DNA of 64,000 nucleotides from Ancylobacter defluvii. GTDB taxonomy: Bacteria > Pseudomonadota > Alphaproteobacteria > Rhizobiales > Xanthobacteraceae. Under the pieces are notes generated by a model, which was not told the origin of the DNA, searched no databases, and saw nothing but the letters and a program-made list of their open reading frames with translations. The translations under genes were made by a program, and so were the position numbers. Location of the stretch: contig NZ_JAHBGD010000005.1 of assembly GCF_018390605.1 (NCBI RefSeq), positions 124,001 through 188,000 of the forward strand. Direction: 5' to 3'. Of this stretch, positions 7,909 to 16,413 are shown one piece after another. The stretch's first letter is position 1; each line of letters begins with the position of its first letter.

Positions 7909-10842
7909 ATGAAAATTCGGTCGGTATCACTCGGTGCATCGCGGGCGAGGGCGCGCAAACTTGTCGCGATCGGCCTGGGTGTCGGCGGCTTTGCTCAGGC
8001 CGCACAGGCCGAACCTCCGCGTCCCGCGACGCCGACCACTTACCAGACGCTGAATTTCGGGACCAACGGCACGTTCCTCACCGGCATTCGCGGCGACAAC
8101 ATCGTCGGCAACTACACCATTCCCGGTTCGGGCGAGACCGGAGGCCTCTATTACAACATGGCGACGAAGGTCTGGTCGCCGATGCCGGAGGCCACCGCGA
8201 ACGGCGCGAATTTCCCCGGCGCCATCGGCTCCTCGCCCTATGGGCCCAATTTCGGCAATCCCGGCGGCATTCTGCGGGTGGTCGGCAGCTACCAGACCGC
8301 GACCTCGGCACCCTACGATCTGAGCTATTTCTACGATGCCGCGCGGGCGCCGGGGCAGGAGATCACCACCCTGGTCTATCCGAACCCGGACGTGCTCTAC
8401 ACCATCGCGCACAGCACGTTCGGCAACAAGATCGTCGGCAATTACGATACGAGGCTCGCGACCGGCAACGCCTTCATCTACGACATCAACACCGGCACCT
8501 ACACCACCAACAATATTCCCGGCGCCATCAGCACCACCGCCTATGGCATCTACGGTGACAAGATCGCCGGCGGCTATGGCGAGGTGATCGTCGGCGACCG
8601 TCTCCACGCGGAGCACGGCTACATCTACGACCAGGCGACCGGCACCTACGACACCTATGATCATCCCGGCGCGATCGCCACGCATTTCGAGGGCATAACC
8701 GGCGCCGGCCGGAGCGGGGAATACAATCTCGTCGCCAATTGGGTGACCGCGGACGGCGTCGTGCATCCCGCGGTGATGCATGTCGATGCTCTGGGCATCG
8801 CCACCTGGTACGAGATCGACATCCCCGGCGCGGTGGTGTCGTCCAATTCCGCCTATGGCGACAATGTCGTCGGCATCTATGTCGACAGCAACGGCATCAA
8901 TGGCTACCTCGCCACCATTCCCGGCATCTACAACCCGATCCGCAACACCGGCACGCTGACATCGAGCGCCGAGAACGAAGCTGCCCTGTCCGGCCGCAAG
9001 GGCGACGACATCATCAACAGCGGCACCGTCAACGTCAGCGGCACCGGCGGCATCGGCATGCGCGGCGAAACCTATGGCGTGCTGACCAATTCCGGCACCG
9101 TCACCGCTACCGGCCTCGTCGGCGCGGCGGTGGAATTGCACGGCCTCTACGGCACCTTGCTGAATTCCGGTACCTTGCAGACCGCCTTCGTCGCCGATGC
9201 GCTGCGCACCGGCCCCGACGCCTTCGGAACCGTGATCGTCAATACCGGCATCATCGACGGCCGCATTGCCGCGACGGCGGGTCTGGAGAAGCGGTTCGAG
9301 AACAGCGGCTGGATCGGCGTCACCGGCACCGGGGCGCCGATCACCAATCTGTTCGGCGGTACCTTCGTGCAGACCTCGGCCGGCACCCTTGCGGTGCGGG
9401 TGAGCGAGAACGGCAATGATGCGCTGGGCGTGGCCGGCACGGTGCGGCTCGCCGGCACGCTGGCCGCCTCGTTCCAGAGCACGAGTTTCGCCCCCACCTC
9501 CACGCTGGTGGCGGCGACGCAGGGGGTGACCGGCGCGTTCGACAGTTTCGTCACCGAAGGCCTGCCGGCGCTGTTCGACGCGACCCTCAGCTATGCGCCG
9601 ACCACCGTGACACTGAATGTCGCCGCCGATCTCGCCGGCCTGCCGAACCTCACGCCGAACCAGAATGCGGTCGGCGCCGCCATTGACGGCGTCATCAACA
9701 CCACCACGAACGGCCTGTTGACCAGCCTGCCTGAGGCGCTGGCCCCGCTCTACGATCTCACTTCGGCCGAACTGCCCGGCGCCCTCAACGCGCTGTCCGG
9801 CGAGGCCTATGCCAGCGAACAATCGGTGCTGATCGGCGACAGCCTCTACAGCCGGCAGGCCGTGCTCGGCCGCCTGCGGCAGGGCGCCTATGCCGACCAG
9901 GCCGGGCCGACCGCCGCGCTGGGCTATGGCGGGCCGGCGCTCGCCTATGCCGCGCCGGCCGCCACCGGCGTGCCGTTCCCGACCAAGGCGCCGGCCGCCC
10001 CGGCGCCGGCCTTCAACGGCACCGTCTGGGCGCAGGCCTTTGGCGGCTGGTCGGACTATGACGGCGGTGCCTCCGCGGCCAATGTCGACGAGACCATTGG
10101 CGGCATACTCACGGGTGCCGACGTCAAGATCGACGCCTGGCGGCTCGGCGCCGCGGTCGGCTACACGCATTCGAGCGCCGATATCGACACGCTCGGCAGT
10201 TCTTCCGATAGCGACAGCCTCGTGCTGGCGCTCTATGCCGGCACCAGCTCCGGCCCGTGGAACCTGCGCCTTGGCGGCAGTTACGCCTTCAACTGGATCG
10301 ATGCCGAGCGCGCCATCGCCTATTCCGGCTATGCCGAGCAGGCGAGGGCCGACTATGACGGCGGCACCGCACAGGTGTTCGGCGAAGTCGGCTACGGCTT
10401 CGCGCTCCAGCAACTGGCGCTCGAGCCGTTCGCCGGCCTCGCCTATGTCCATGTCGATACCGACGACTTCAGCGAAACCGGCGCCTCCGCCGGCCTGTCG
10501 GGTTCCGCCGACTCGATGGGGGTCGGTTATTCCTCGCTCGGCCTGCGGGTGGCGACGATGATGGAGCTCTCCGGCGGCATGGCGCTGAAGCCTCACGCCT
10601 CGGTCGCCTGGCAGTATGCCTTTGGCGACATCACGCCGGCGGCGCAGATGGCCTTCCTCAGCGCGCCCGGCGCGAACTTCACGGTGACCGGCCTGCCGCT
10701 CGCCGAGAACGCCGCGCTGGTCGAGATCGGCGCCGATCTGCAGATCAATGAACAGGCACGGGTCGGCCTATCCTATGTCGGCCAGTTCGCCGACAACGTG
10801 ACGACGAATGCCTTGCAGGCAAATCTGACATGGCGCTTCTGA
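7909..10842 (+). CDS. Autotransporter (type V secretion) with repeat-rich passenger
   Basis: This 977-residue protein begins with a signal peptide ending near AQAAQA (about residue 34). It ends in a 12-strand autotransporter beta-barrel (about 705-977) closing with LTWRF, a usual terminal phenylalanine. The passenger has two parts. Residues 45-340 contain recurring blades with the core G-(D/N)-(N/K)-(I/V)-(V/A)-G-x-Y (at about 62, 172, 217 and 317) alternating with IPGA/HPGA turns, suggestive of a beta-propeller. Residues 345-445 carry NSGT/NTGT repeats typical of a beta-helix. No protease or esterase motif was seen. The passenger may stay attached as an adhesin-like surface protein. It stands alone, with ATG 7909 close to GGGGCGCATC. 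Confidence 0.88.
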   Translation: MKIRSVSLGASRARARKLVAIGLGVGGFAQAAQAEPPRPATPTTYQTLNFGTNGTFLTGIRGDNIVGNYTIPGSGETGGLYYNMATKVWSPMPEATANGANFPGAIGSSPYGPNFGNPGGILRVVGSYQTATSAPYDLSYFYDAARAPGQEITTLVYPNPDVLYTIAHSTFGNKIVGNYDTRLATGNAFIYDINTGTYTTNNIPGAISTTAYGIYGDKIAGGYGEVIVGDRLHAEHGYIYDQATGTYDTYDHPGAIATHFEGITGAGRSGEYNLVANWVTADGVVHPAVMHVDALGIATWYEIDIPGAVVSSNSAYGDNVVGIYVDSNGINGYLATIPGIYNPIRNTGTLTSSAENEAALSGRKGDDIINSGTVNVSGTGGIGMRGETYGVLTNSGTVTATGLVGAAVELHGLYGTLLNSGTLQTAFVADALRTGPDAFGTVIVNTGIIDGRIAATAGLEKRFENSGWIGVTGTGAPITNLFGGTFVQTSAGTLAVRVSENGNDALGVAGTVRLAGTLAASFQSTSFAPTSTLVAATQGVTGAFDSFVTEGLPALFDATLSYAPTTVTLNVAADLAGLPNLTPNQNAVGAAIDGVINTTTNGLLTSLPEALAPLYDLTSAELPGALNALSGEAYASEQSVLIGDSLYSRQAVLGRLRQGAYADQAGPTAALGYGGPALAYAAPAATGVPFPTKAPAAPAPAFNGTVWAQAFGGWSDYDGGASAANVDETIGGILTGADVKIDAWRLGAAVGYTHSSADIDTLGSSSDSDSLVLALYAGTSSGPWNLRLGGSYAFNWIDAERAIAYSGYAEQARADYDGGTAQVFGEVGYGFALQQLALEPFAGLAYVHVDTDDFSETGASAGLSGSADSMGVGYSSLGLRVATMMELSGGMALKPHASVAWQYAFGDITPAAQMAFLSAPGANFTVTGLPLAENAALVEIGADLQINEQARVGLSYVGQFADNVTTNALQANLTWRF

Positions 10843-10974
10843 TCTGATCCGGCGGGTCTGGGTTCGCGCCGGTGAAGTTTCGCACCGCCATCCGCCGGCA
10901 CGGCTTGCTCACTACACCGCCGTCCCGATCTTTCGATCAGGACGGCTGCCGGTGACAAAGGTCGCTATCTGGAC

Positions 10975-11199
10975 CTAGTGCTGGCCGCCCTTTTGGCCGG
11001 CATTGCGCGCCCGTTCCTTGTCGTTGGCGACATTGCCGGAATTGTCTCGTTGGCCGCCCTGCTGGTGTCCTTCGCCGGCAGACTGGCTGTGCTGCTGGCT
11101 ACCTTGGGAGTGTTCGCCGCCCTTGCGGCCGGCTTCGCTGGCGCGTTCACGGTCGTTGGCAAAGTTGCCGGGACCGCCACGATGTTGCGTGTTCGCCAT
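10975..11199 (-). CDS. KGG-motif stress-induced protein
   Basis: A 74-residue, very hydrophilic protein rich in Gly, Gln, Asn and His. It contains two copies of the stress-protein KGG motif: GNFANDRERASEAGRKGG near the N-terminus and GNVANDKERARNAGQKGG at the C-terminus. A Gln/Ser/His linker joins them. Proteins of this type accumulate in stationary phase or under desiccation and osmotic stress; the biochemical role is unknown. ATG 11199 is preceded by AGGAG at proper spacing. A perfect EcfG promoter lies 38 bases upstream, so general stress response control is expected. The same frame is open further upstream, but that part has arginine-rich, non-conserved sequence and is not part of the gene. 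Confidence 0.9.
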   Translation of the reverse strand: MANTQHRGGPGNFANDRERASEAGRKGGEHSQGSQQHSQSAGEGHQQGGQRDNSGNVANDKERARNAGQKGGQH

Positions 11200-11236
11200 A
11201 TCGAATTCTCCTGCGTATCGCCCCCCCAGCTGAACC

Positions 11237-11261
11237 AACGGATCAGGCGGCAGGCTGTTCC
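11237..11261 (-). promoter_or_regulatory. EcfG-type general stress promoter for the KGG gene
   Basis: Reading on the minus strand the sequence is GGAAC, exactly 16 bases, CGTT, which matches the alphaproteobacterial EcfG consensus without mismatch. The -10 element ends 38 bases before the ATG of the KGG gene. The match is seen directly; its activity is inferred. Confidence 0.8.
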
Positions 11262-11409
11262 GCGGTAAAATCGGCCGGCGGCGCCCCCTTGCCCGTTTCG
11301 CTCGCCTGTTCGGAGATGCCGGCGCCCGACGTCCGGCTGGCGACAGCGAAGCTGGTGGCGACTGTCCTTGCGGACCGCTCGATTGTGTTCGCGACCGCAT
11401 CGGTCCTCT

Positions 11410-11434
11410 CGAACCGGATGCCGCATCGGGCGTT
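11410..11434 (+). promoter_or_regulatory. Degenerate EcfG-like promoter upstream of the MgtC-family gene
   Basis: The sequence is CGAAC, 16 bases, CGTT on the plus strand, one mismatch from the GGAAC-N16-CGTT consensus, 68 bases before ATG 11502. Because two perfect EcfG promoters flank it, stress control of the MgtC-like gene is plausible but not certain. Confidence 0.35.
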
Positions 11435-11501
11435 TGCTGAAACGCGGCTGCGGCGCGACGCCGCGCGGCCGGAGGCGGCCCGAACGACGAGGAGCATCAC
11501 G

Positions 11502-12029
11502 ATGGACTTTCTGTCGCCTTCCGACATCGAGGCGCTGTCGCGCCTGCTCGCCGCGGTAGGGTGCGGGATGCTCGTCGGCCTCAATCGCGACCTGCGGGGC
11601 AAGCCGACCGGCATGCGCACGCTTGGCCTTGTGAGCCTCGGGGCCGCCCTGATCTCGTTGACCGCGATGGGGGTGGACGGGATCGAGGGACACCCGGATG
11701 CCACCAGCCGCGTGGTGCAGGGCATCATCCAGGGCGTGCTCACCGGGATCGGTTTTCTGGGCGCCGGGGTGGTGCTGCGAAATCATCGCGAACTGGAAGT
11801 CCATGGCCTGACCACGGCGGCCGCGGTGTGGGTGACGGCGGCTCTGGGGGTCGCCTGCGCGCTGGCATCCTGGCATCTGATCGTGATGGCGCTGATCGTC
11901 ACCCTCGTGCTGCTGGCGCTGGTGCGGCCGCTGGAACGGCGGCTGGAGGCGACGGCGGCACATCGCCACGGACACCAAGAGGCCGGGCCTGATGCCGGAC
12001 CCGGCGACGCGCGCGGGGACGGCGGCTGA
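11502..12029 (+). CDS. MgtC/SapB family membrane protein
   Basis: This 175-residue protein has four to five membrane segments. It carries the MgtC signatures: LLAAVGCGMLVGLNRDLRGK (conserved Gly-x-x-Arg near the N-terminus), KPTGMRTLGLVSLGAALISL, and GIGFLGAGVVLRNHRE followed by GLTTAAAVWVTAALG. Family members modulate magnesium stress survival or F-type ATP synthase and are found in many bacteria. The C-terminal tail is short, hydrophilic and His/Gly-rich, with no ACT-like domain. ATG 11502 follows GAGGAG by eight bases; the same frame is open upstream but carries no conserved sequence. It sits in the stress island, divergent from the KGG gene and convergent with the 17M-like gene. Confidence 0.9.
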   Translation: MDFLSPSDIEALSRLLAAVGCGMLVGLNRDLRGKPTGMRTLGLVSLGAALISLTAMGVDGIEGHPDATSRVVQGIIQGVLTGIGFLGAGVVLRNHRELEVHGLTTAAAVWVTAALGVACALASWHLIVMALIVTLVLLALVRPLERRLEATAAHRHGHQEAGPDAGPGDARGDGG

Positions 12030-12113
12030 ACGCGGCGCGGCTCCTGCGTCGCTGGTGCAACCGGCACCTTTTGCGTCACGGAACGGCGGATCGAGCCGGA
12101 CGTCTCGAAAGGG

Positions 12114-12157
12114 ATGGCCCGTACAGGACGACCCTCGTGGTCGCCTGTTCGGGCCAT
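12114..12157. terminator. Long hairpin between convergent genes, candidate bidirectional terminator
   Basis: ATGGCCCG-TACAGG and a matching right arm ending GGGCCAT form an almost perfect stem of about 19 pairs with a small bulge and a five-base loop. It lies between the stops of the MgtC-like gene (12029) and the 17M-like gene (12200). There is no long T-run (GATCTTTC follows on the plus strand), so intrinsic termination is only likely. Confidence 0.45.
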
Positions 12158-12199
12158 GATCTTTCTCGACGCAGGCCGGAGCCGGCCTGGCCGCTTCGT

Positions 12200-12826
12200 C
12201 TAGAGCCGGTGGCGCTCGCGTTCGCGGACCACCTCATCGCTGGTGTAGACCGGGGCATCGGGATCGAAGCGCGACCAACCCTCCTCGCGATACACCCGCT
12301 CGCGCGCCGTGAGATCGACCGCGGCCTCTTCGTCCAGGATGGCCTGGGCCTCGGCGACCTGGTCGTCATCGACCTTCGCCGACACCACCGTGCCGCCACG
12401 GCGTACGCCTTCGGCATAGAGATGCGCATCGCGCTCCGGGACACCCGCCGAGGTCATGGCGCCGACCAGCCCGCCCACGGCGCCGCCGGCCGCTGCGCCG
12501 GCAACCGCTCCAAGGCCGGTTGCGGCAAGCCAGCCGGCGGCCACCACCGGGCCGACGCCGGGAATCGCCATCACGCCGAGGCCGGCGAGCAATCCACCGG
12601 CGCCGCCGAGGACCGCACCGATGCCGGCACCGGTGCCGGCGCCTTCGCCGGCGCCTTTGCTGGCATGGCCATTGTCATCGCGATCAACGGCGCGCTGGCC
12701 GTACCAGTCGCCGGAATTGTTGGCGACGATGCTGATGCTGGCCCGGTCGATGCCCAGGGCCTGGAGCTTGTTCACCGCCGTGAGGGCGTCGTCATAATTG
12801 TCAAAGAGACCAGAAACGGTAGCCAT
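12200..12826 (-). CDS. General stress protein 17M-like glycine-zipper protein
   Basis: This 208-residue protein has three parts. An N-terminal domain (about 1-60, ATVSGLFDNYDDALTAVNKL) is of the GSP17M type and resembles a small ferredoxin-like fold. A glycine-zipper hydrophobic stretch follows (about 60-130, with repeated GxxxG). The C-terminal domain repeats the alpha-beta theme (VPERDAHLYAEGVRRGGTVV) and ends in a charged tail (VVRERERHRL). It is expected to be membrane-associated and stress-induced; the molecular function is unknown. I chose ATG 12826, six bases after GGAGGA, over the ATG two codons upstream that overlaps the ribosome site. It follows the periplasmic protein gene by 32 bases and probably shares its EcfG promoter. 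Confidence 0.85.
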   Translation of the reverse strand: MATVSGLFDNYDDALTAVNKLQALGIDRASISIVANNSGDWYGQRAVDRDDNGHASKGAGEGAGTGAGIGAVLGGAGGLLAGLGVMAIPGVGPVVAAGWLAATGLGAVAGAAAGGAVGGLVGAMTSAGVPERDAHLYAEGVRRGGTVVSAKVDDDQVAEAQAILDEEAAVDLTARERVYREEGWSRFDPDAPVYTSDEVVRERERHRL

Positions 12827-12858
12827 GTGCATTCCTCCGGTGGATATGACGGGTGAAC

Positions 12859-13173
12859 TCAGTTGGGAAAAACGTTGCCCTGATAGTCCAAGGCGACGTC
12901 ATGGGAGGCGCCGGCTTTCATTGCCTTTCCGCGCCACACGCCGTCCTTGTCCTTCGCGAGCCCGGAGACATTCGAGAAGCCCTTGGCCTCGATGCGGGAG
13001 GTCGCCTGCGCTTCGGTGAAGCTGTTGGCGCCCTTTGCCGGCTCGGCCGGGCGCGGCGTTTCCGGAGTGGTCACCGCCGGGGTGGCGGGACTGGGATTTG
13101 CCGTTTGAGCGAGCGCTGGAGACGACAAGGCGATAGCGATCGCGGCCACGATGACGCGGTTCATATTAGCCAT
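12859..13173 (-). CDS. Small secreted protein with PepSY-like C-terminal domain
   Basis: A 104-residue protein with a cleavable signal peptide (VIVAAIAIALSSPALAQ, about 1-23), a Pro/Thr/Ala-rich linker (24-45), and a small folded C-terminal part (NSFTEAQATSRIEAKGFSNV to the end). The latter resembles the PepSY/BLIP-like fold: a helix with an xIxxxGF motif, then three strands. It probably acts in the periplasm; no catalytic residue is recognised. A perfect EcfG promoter lies 28 bases upstream, and the 17M-like gene follows on the same strand, suggesting a two-gene stress operon. An alternative ATG is at 13164. Confidence 0.75.
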   Translation of the reverse strand: MANMNRVIVAAIAIALSSPALAQTANPSPATPAVTTPETPRPAEPAKGANSFTEAQATSRIEAKGFSNVSGLAKDKDGVWRGKAMKAGASHDVALDYQGNVFPN

Positions 13174-13200
13174 CCATTTGCTCAGAGGGTGTGCAGATTG

Positions 13201-13225
13201 AACGCCACCTGGGCAGGATGGTTCC
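13201..13225 (-). promoter_or_regulatory. EcfG-type general stress promoter for the PepSY-like/17M operon
   Basis: On the minus strand: GGAAC, exactly 16 bases, CGTT, a perfect EcfG consensus, with the -10 element 28 bases before ATG 13173. The rest of the 13174-13478 gap holds no gene. Its right end (13375-13425) is AT-rich and may carry the promoter of the hydrolase gene. Confidence 0.8.
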
Positions 13226-13478
13226 GGGTGGTAACCTGCAGGGCGGAGGCGGCGGCCGGGTTTGGCGGCGGCTCACGGGCACCGTACGACGGTTCCCAAC
13301 GCGCGCGGCAGTGGCTGAGGTGATGCCTTGAAACCGGCGGCAGCGCGAGCGGGGCTCACAGTGTGCTCGCTCGTATTCATTAGTTGGACTTACTGGTCTT
13401 ATTAGATCAATCAGCCTTATCGAGGAATGAGAGCATGGTTACGGTCGCTGCGACGCCGACGCAGCAGACGAGGGACGA

Positions 13479-14570
13479 ATGCCTTCCATCGACAGAAAAA
13501 CTTCCGCACTGCCGTTGCTGTTCACGGCCGGGTTGCTGACCGCGGCACCGGCGCTGGCTCAGTCCCCGGGACAGCCGGAGCCGATCACGATCCGGGCGCA
13601 GGGCAGCTTCACGGTGGGCGGCACGGTGGCGACCGCGCCGGGAACGTTCGATCCGCTCAAGCCGCTGCAGCCGGCGGGGCAGACCTTCCATGGCGACCAC
13701 CTCTACACATTCTACCAAGTGCCGGTGAACCCGCGAAAATATCCCATCGTGATGTGGCATGGGGCGGGCCAGTTCTCGAAGACCTGGGAGACCACGCCGG
13801 ACGGTCGCGAGGGTTTCCAGAACATCTTCCTGCGCCGGCACTTCGCGACCTACGTCATCGACCAGCCGCGCCGCGGGAATGCCGGGCGCAGCACGATCGA
13901 GGCCACGATCAAGCCGACGCCGGACGAGCAGTTCTGGTTCGGCCAGTTCCGCCTCGGCATCTGGCCCGACTATTTCGACGGCGTCCAGTTCGATCGCAAG
14001 CCCGAGACGCTCGACCAGTACTTCCGGCAGATGACGCCGAACACCGGCCCCTTCGATGCCGGACTGATCTCCGACAGCGTGTCGGCGCTGTTCGCCAAGA
14101 TCGGTCCCGGCATTCTGATGACGCATTCGCAAAGCGGCGGGCCCGGCTGGCTGACCGCGATCAAAAGCCGGAATGTCAAAGCGATCGTCGCCTTCGAGCC
14201 GGGAAGCGGCTTCGTCTTTCCGCAAGGCGAATTGCCGAAGCCGGTGCCGACATCCTTCGACACGCTGGAAGGAACGCCGGTGCCGATGGCGGACTTCCTG
14301 GCCCTGACCAAAGTGCCGATCCTCATTTTCTACGGCGACAACATCCCCGCCGCACCGACCGAGGTGCCGACGCAGGATGCGTGGCGCGGCCGGCTGGAGA
14401 TGGCGCGGCTATGGCGTGACACCGTCAACAAGCATGGCGGTCAGGTGTCCCTAGTCCACCTGCCGGAGATCGGCATTCGCGGCAATACGCACTTTCCGTT
14501 CTCGGATCTGAACAATGTCGAGATCGCCGACCAGGTTTCGCAGTTCCTTGCGGCAAAGGGGCTGGATTGA
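13479..14570 (+). CDS. Secreted alpha/beta hydrolase (esterase-like)
   Basis: This 363-residue alpha/beta-hydrolase has an N-terminal signal peptide (LPLLFTAGLLTAAPALAQ, about 10-28). It shows the oxyanion motif HGAGQ (94-98), a nucleophile elbow read as THSQSG (serine 217, with Ser in place of the last Gly of GxSxG), a candidate acid in FYGDN (Asp287) and a candidate catalytic His in GNTHF (His338). It probably hydrolyses an ester or similar bond in the periplasm; the substrate is unknown. GAGGGACGA precedes the ATG. It converges with a LysR gene across a hairpin. The unusual elbow lowers confidence in classical esterase activity. Confidence 0.82.
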   Translation: MPSIDRKTSALPLLFTAGLLTAAPALAQSPGQPEPITIRAQGSFTVGGTVATAPGTFDPLKPLQPAGQTFHGDHLYTFYQVPVNPRKYPIVMWHGAGQFSKTWETTPDGREGFQNIFLRRHFATYVIDQPRRGNAGRSTIEATIKPTPDEQFWFGQFRLGIWPDYFDGVQFDRKPETLDQYFRQMTPNTGPFDAGLISDSVSALFAKIGPGILMTHSQSGGPGWLTAIKSRNVKAIVAFEPGSGFVFPQGELPKPVPTSFDTLEGTPVPMADFLALTKVPILIFYGDNIPAAPTEVPTQDAWRGRLEMARLWRDTVNKHGGQVSLVHLPEIGIRGNTHFPFSDLNNVEIADQVSQFLAAKGLD

Positions 14571-14577
14571 TCTTCCT

Positions 14578-14614
14578 GATGCTTCCCCGGCGCGATCGGC
14601 CTCGGGGAGGCATC
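14578..14614. terminator. Hairpin between the convergent hydrolase and lysR genes
   Basis: GATGCTTCCCCG pairs with CGGGGAGGCATC (one G-T pair) around a 13-base loop. It spans the short gap between the hydrolase stop and the lysR stop. A T-run is absent, so this may be a weak or Rho-assisted bidirectional terminator. Confidence 0.4.
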
Positions 14615-15506
14615 AGCCGCGCTCGTGCAGAGCATCGACCAGCACCGACAGCGCCGGCGAGAAGTGCCGCCGGCTCGGATAATAGAGGTGATAGCCGGGG
14701 AAGGGCGGGCACCAATCCTCGAGCACCCGCACCAGCCTGCCTTCGCCGATATGCGGCAGCACCTGATCCTCGGGCATATAGGCGAGGCCGAGCCCGTCCA
14801 GCGCCGAGTGCAGTCGCAAAGCGAGACTGTTGAACACCAGTTGCCCGTCCGCGCGTACCTTCACTTCCTGGCCGTCTTTCTCCAGCCCCCAGGCGAACAG
14901 CCCGCCATAAGTCGGCAATCGGGAGGCGATGCAGTTGTGGGAGGCCAGGTCCTGCGGGGTTTTCGGAATGCCGTGGCGCTCCAGATAGGCGGGCGATCCG
15001 ACGACGGCCATCCGCATGTCGGGGCCGATCCGTACGGCGATCATGTCCTTCGCCACCTGCTCGCCGAGCCTGACGCCGGCATCGTAACCCGCCGCGACGA
15101 TGTCCACGAGGCCGTATTCGACGGTGATCTCGACCTTGATGTCGGGATGGGTCGGGAGAAATCGCCGCAGCGCCGGTTGCAGGATCGAGATAGCCGCATG
15201 CTCACCGGCGGTGATGCGGATGGTCCCTGCCGGCTTGCCACGCAGTTCGCCAAGAGCGGCCAATTCGGCCTCGATTTCCTCGAACCGCGGCCCCACCGTC
15301 TCCAGCAGCCTCAGGCCGGCTTCCGTCGGCGCGACGCTGCGCGTGGTGCGCGTCAGTAGCCGCAGCTTCAGTCGCTCCTCCAGCGCCTTGATGGTTTGGC
15401 TCAGTGCGGATTGCGAGACGCCCAGCTTGGCGCCGGCCCGCGTGAAGCTGCGTTCCTTCGCCACCATGGCGAAGGCGGCCAGATCGTTGAAGTTCGGCTG
15501 CGGCAT
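14613..15506 (-). CDS. LysR-family transcriptional regulator
   Basis: This 297-residue LysR regulator has an N-terminal winged helix-turn-helix (FTRAGAKLGVSQSALSQTIK, about 21-40, followed by the wing RLLTRTTRSVAPTEAG). The C-terminal periplasmic-binding-like effector domain has the CrgA/AaeR-like pattern LTIRITAGEHAAISILQPAL. It is transcribed toward the hydrolase gene. Its target is not evident; neighbouring esterase or phosphoribosyltransferase genes are possible. No clear T-N11-A box was identified around its start. Confidence 0.9.
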   Translation of the reverse strand: MPQPNFNDLAAFAMVAKERSFTRAGAKLGVSQSALSQTIKALEERLKLRLLTRTTRSVAPTEAGLRLLETVGPRFEEIEAELAALGELRGKPAGTIRITAGEHAAISILQPALRRFLPTHPDIKVEITVEYGLVDIVAAGYDAGVRLGEQVAKDMIAVRIGPDMRMAVVGSPAYLERHGIPKTPQDLASHNCIASRLPTYGGLFAWGLEKDGQEVKVRADGQLVFNSLALRLHSALDGLGLAYMPEDQVLPHIGEGRLVRVLEDWCPPFPGYHLYYPSRRHFSPALSVLVDALHERG

Positions 15507-15613
15507 TGATTAGGGTGCCTTATGAGACCACCCGGATTGTAGCGCCAATGTCTCGTCGCCGACACGGCGATAGGGGCCGCCCGTCAACTCACGCGCCGGC
15601 CTGAGTGGCGGGG

Positions 15614-16255
15614 CTATGCCAGAAAGGTTTCCGGTATCGGCGCCCATGCCGCTCCCGTGGCCCGGAACTGCGGGATATGGCCGAGGCTGTGGATCAGCGC
15701 GCTGTCCGGGCCGAGCGCCTGCTGCCACTCGCGCGCCTCGGTGAGGATCACGCCGACACCGACCACATGGCCGCCGGCGCTGCGCACCAGCTCGATGGAG
15801 CCCTTCAAGCTGGAACCGGAAGCGACCACGTCGTCGACGACCACGACCCGACGGCCGGCCAGCAGCGGTATCATGCGGCGGTCGAGCAGCAGCCGCTGTT
15901 CGCCCTTGGAGGTGATCGACGATATCCGCTGGACCAGCGCATCCTGTAGGTGAACCTTGGGCGACTTCTGCAGGATCACATACTGGTCCAGGCCGAGGGC
16001 GCGGCTGACCTCGATGGCAATCGGAATGCCGAGCGTGGCGGCTCCGACCACCACGTCGGGCTCCAGTGGCCTCAGCTTGTCCGCCAGACGCTGGCCGACG
16101 AACTCGCCAAATTTCACGCCGAGATCGATTACCATCATCAGCGAGATGGCGAAGTCCGGCTTGATCGGCACGATCGGCAGGTCGACACGAAGACCATCGA
16201 CATCGGCGGGCCATGTCTGGCCGCTGGCCGCGGGGGACGCGCTGTCTGTGGTCAT
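15614..16255 (-). CDS. Phosphoribosyltransferase of the adenine/orotate type
   Basis: This 213-residue type I phosphoribosyltransferase has a clear PRPP-binding loop RRVVVVDDVVASGSS (135-149) and a basic loop containing QKSPKVHLQD. It should transfer phosphoribose from PRPP to a purine or pyrimidine-like base, as adenine, xanthine or orotate phosphoribosyltransferases do; the base cannot be determined. It lies 158 bases downstream of the REC-kinase gene on the same strand, so co-transcription is possible but not shown. The end of the protein (GAAWAPIPETFLA) is short of any extra domain. Confidence 0.82.
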   Translation of the reverse strand: MTTDSASPAASGQTWPADVDGLRVDLPIVPIKPDFAISLMMVIDLGVKFGEFVGQRLADKLRPLEPDVVVGAATLGIPIAIEVSRALGLDQYVILQKSPKVHLQDALVQRISSITSKGEQRLLLDRRMIPLLAGRRVVVVDDVVASGSSLKGSIELVRSAGGHVVGVGVILTEAREWQQALGPDSALIHSLGHIPQFRATGAAWAPIPETFLA

Positions 16256-16413
16256 TCTGCCGCTCCGTTCGCCGCTCGGCGGGGCTTGCCTGGACCGCTA
16301 CCGATCCAATGGGTGACTAGCATGCCGTCGTCCTCGACCGACGACGAACAGCGGCGCCAGAGCGGAGCCGCGCCGCAAGGCGAGGCGGCAGGGCGCGCAG
16401 GGGGCGTTGCCAT

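Noticed and set aside
7927-10596. Long minus-strand frame opposite the autotransporter
   Set aside because: Low-complexity antisense translation; the plus strand has signal peptide, repeats and beta-barrel.
12080-12103. GGAAC-N16-CGTC on the plus strand, EcfG-like
   Set aside because: No gene follows in that direction; it lies between two convergent genes.
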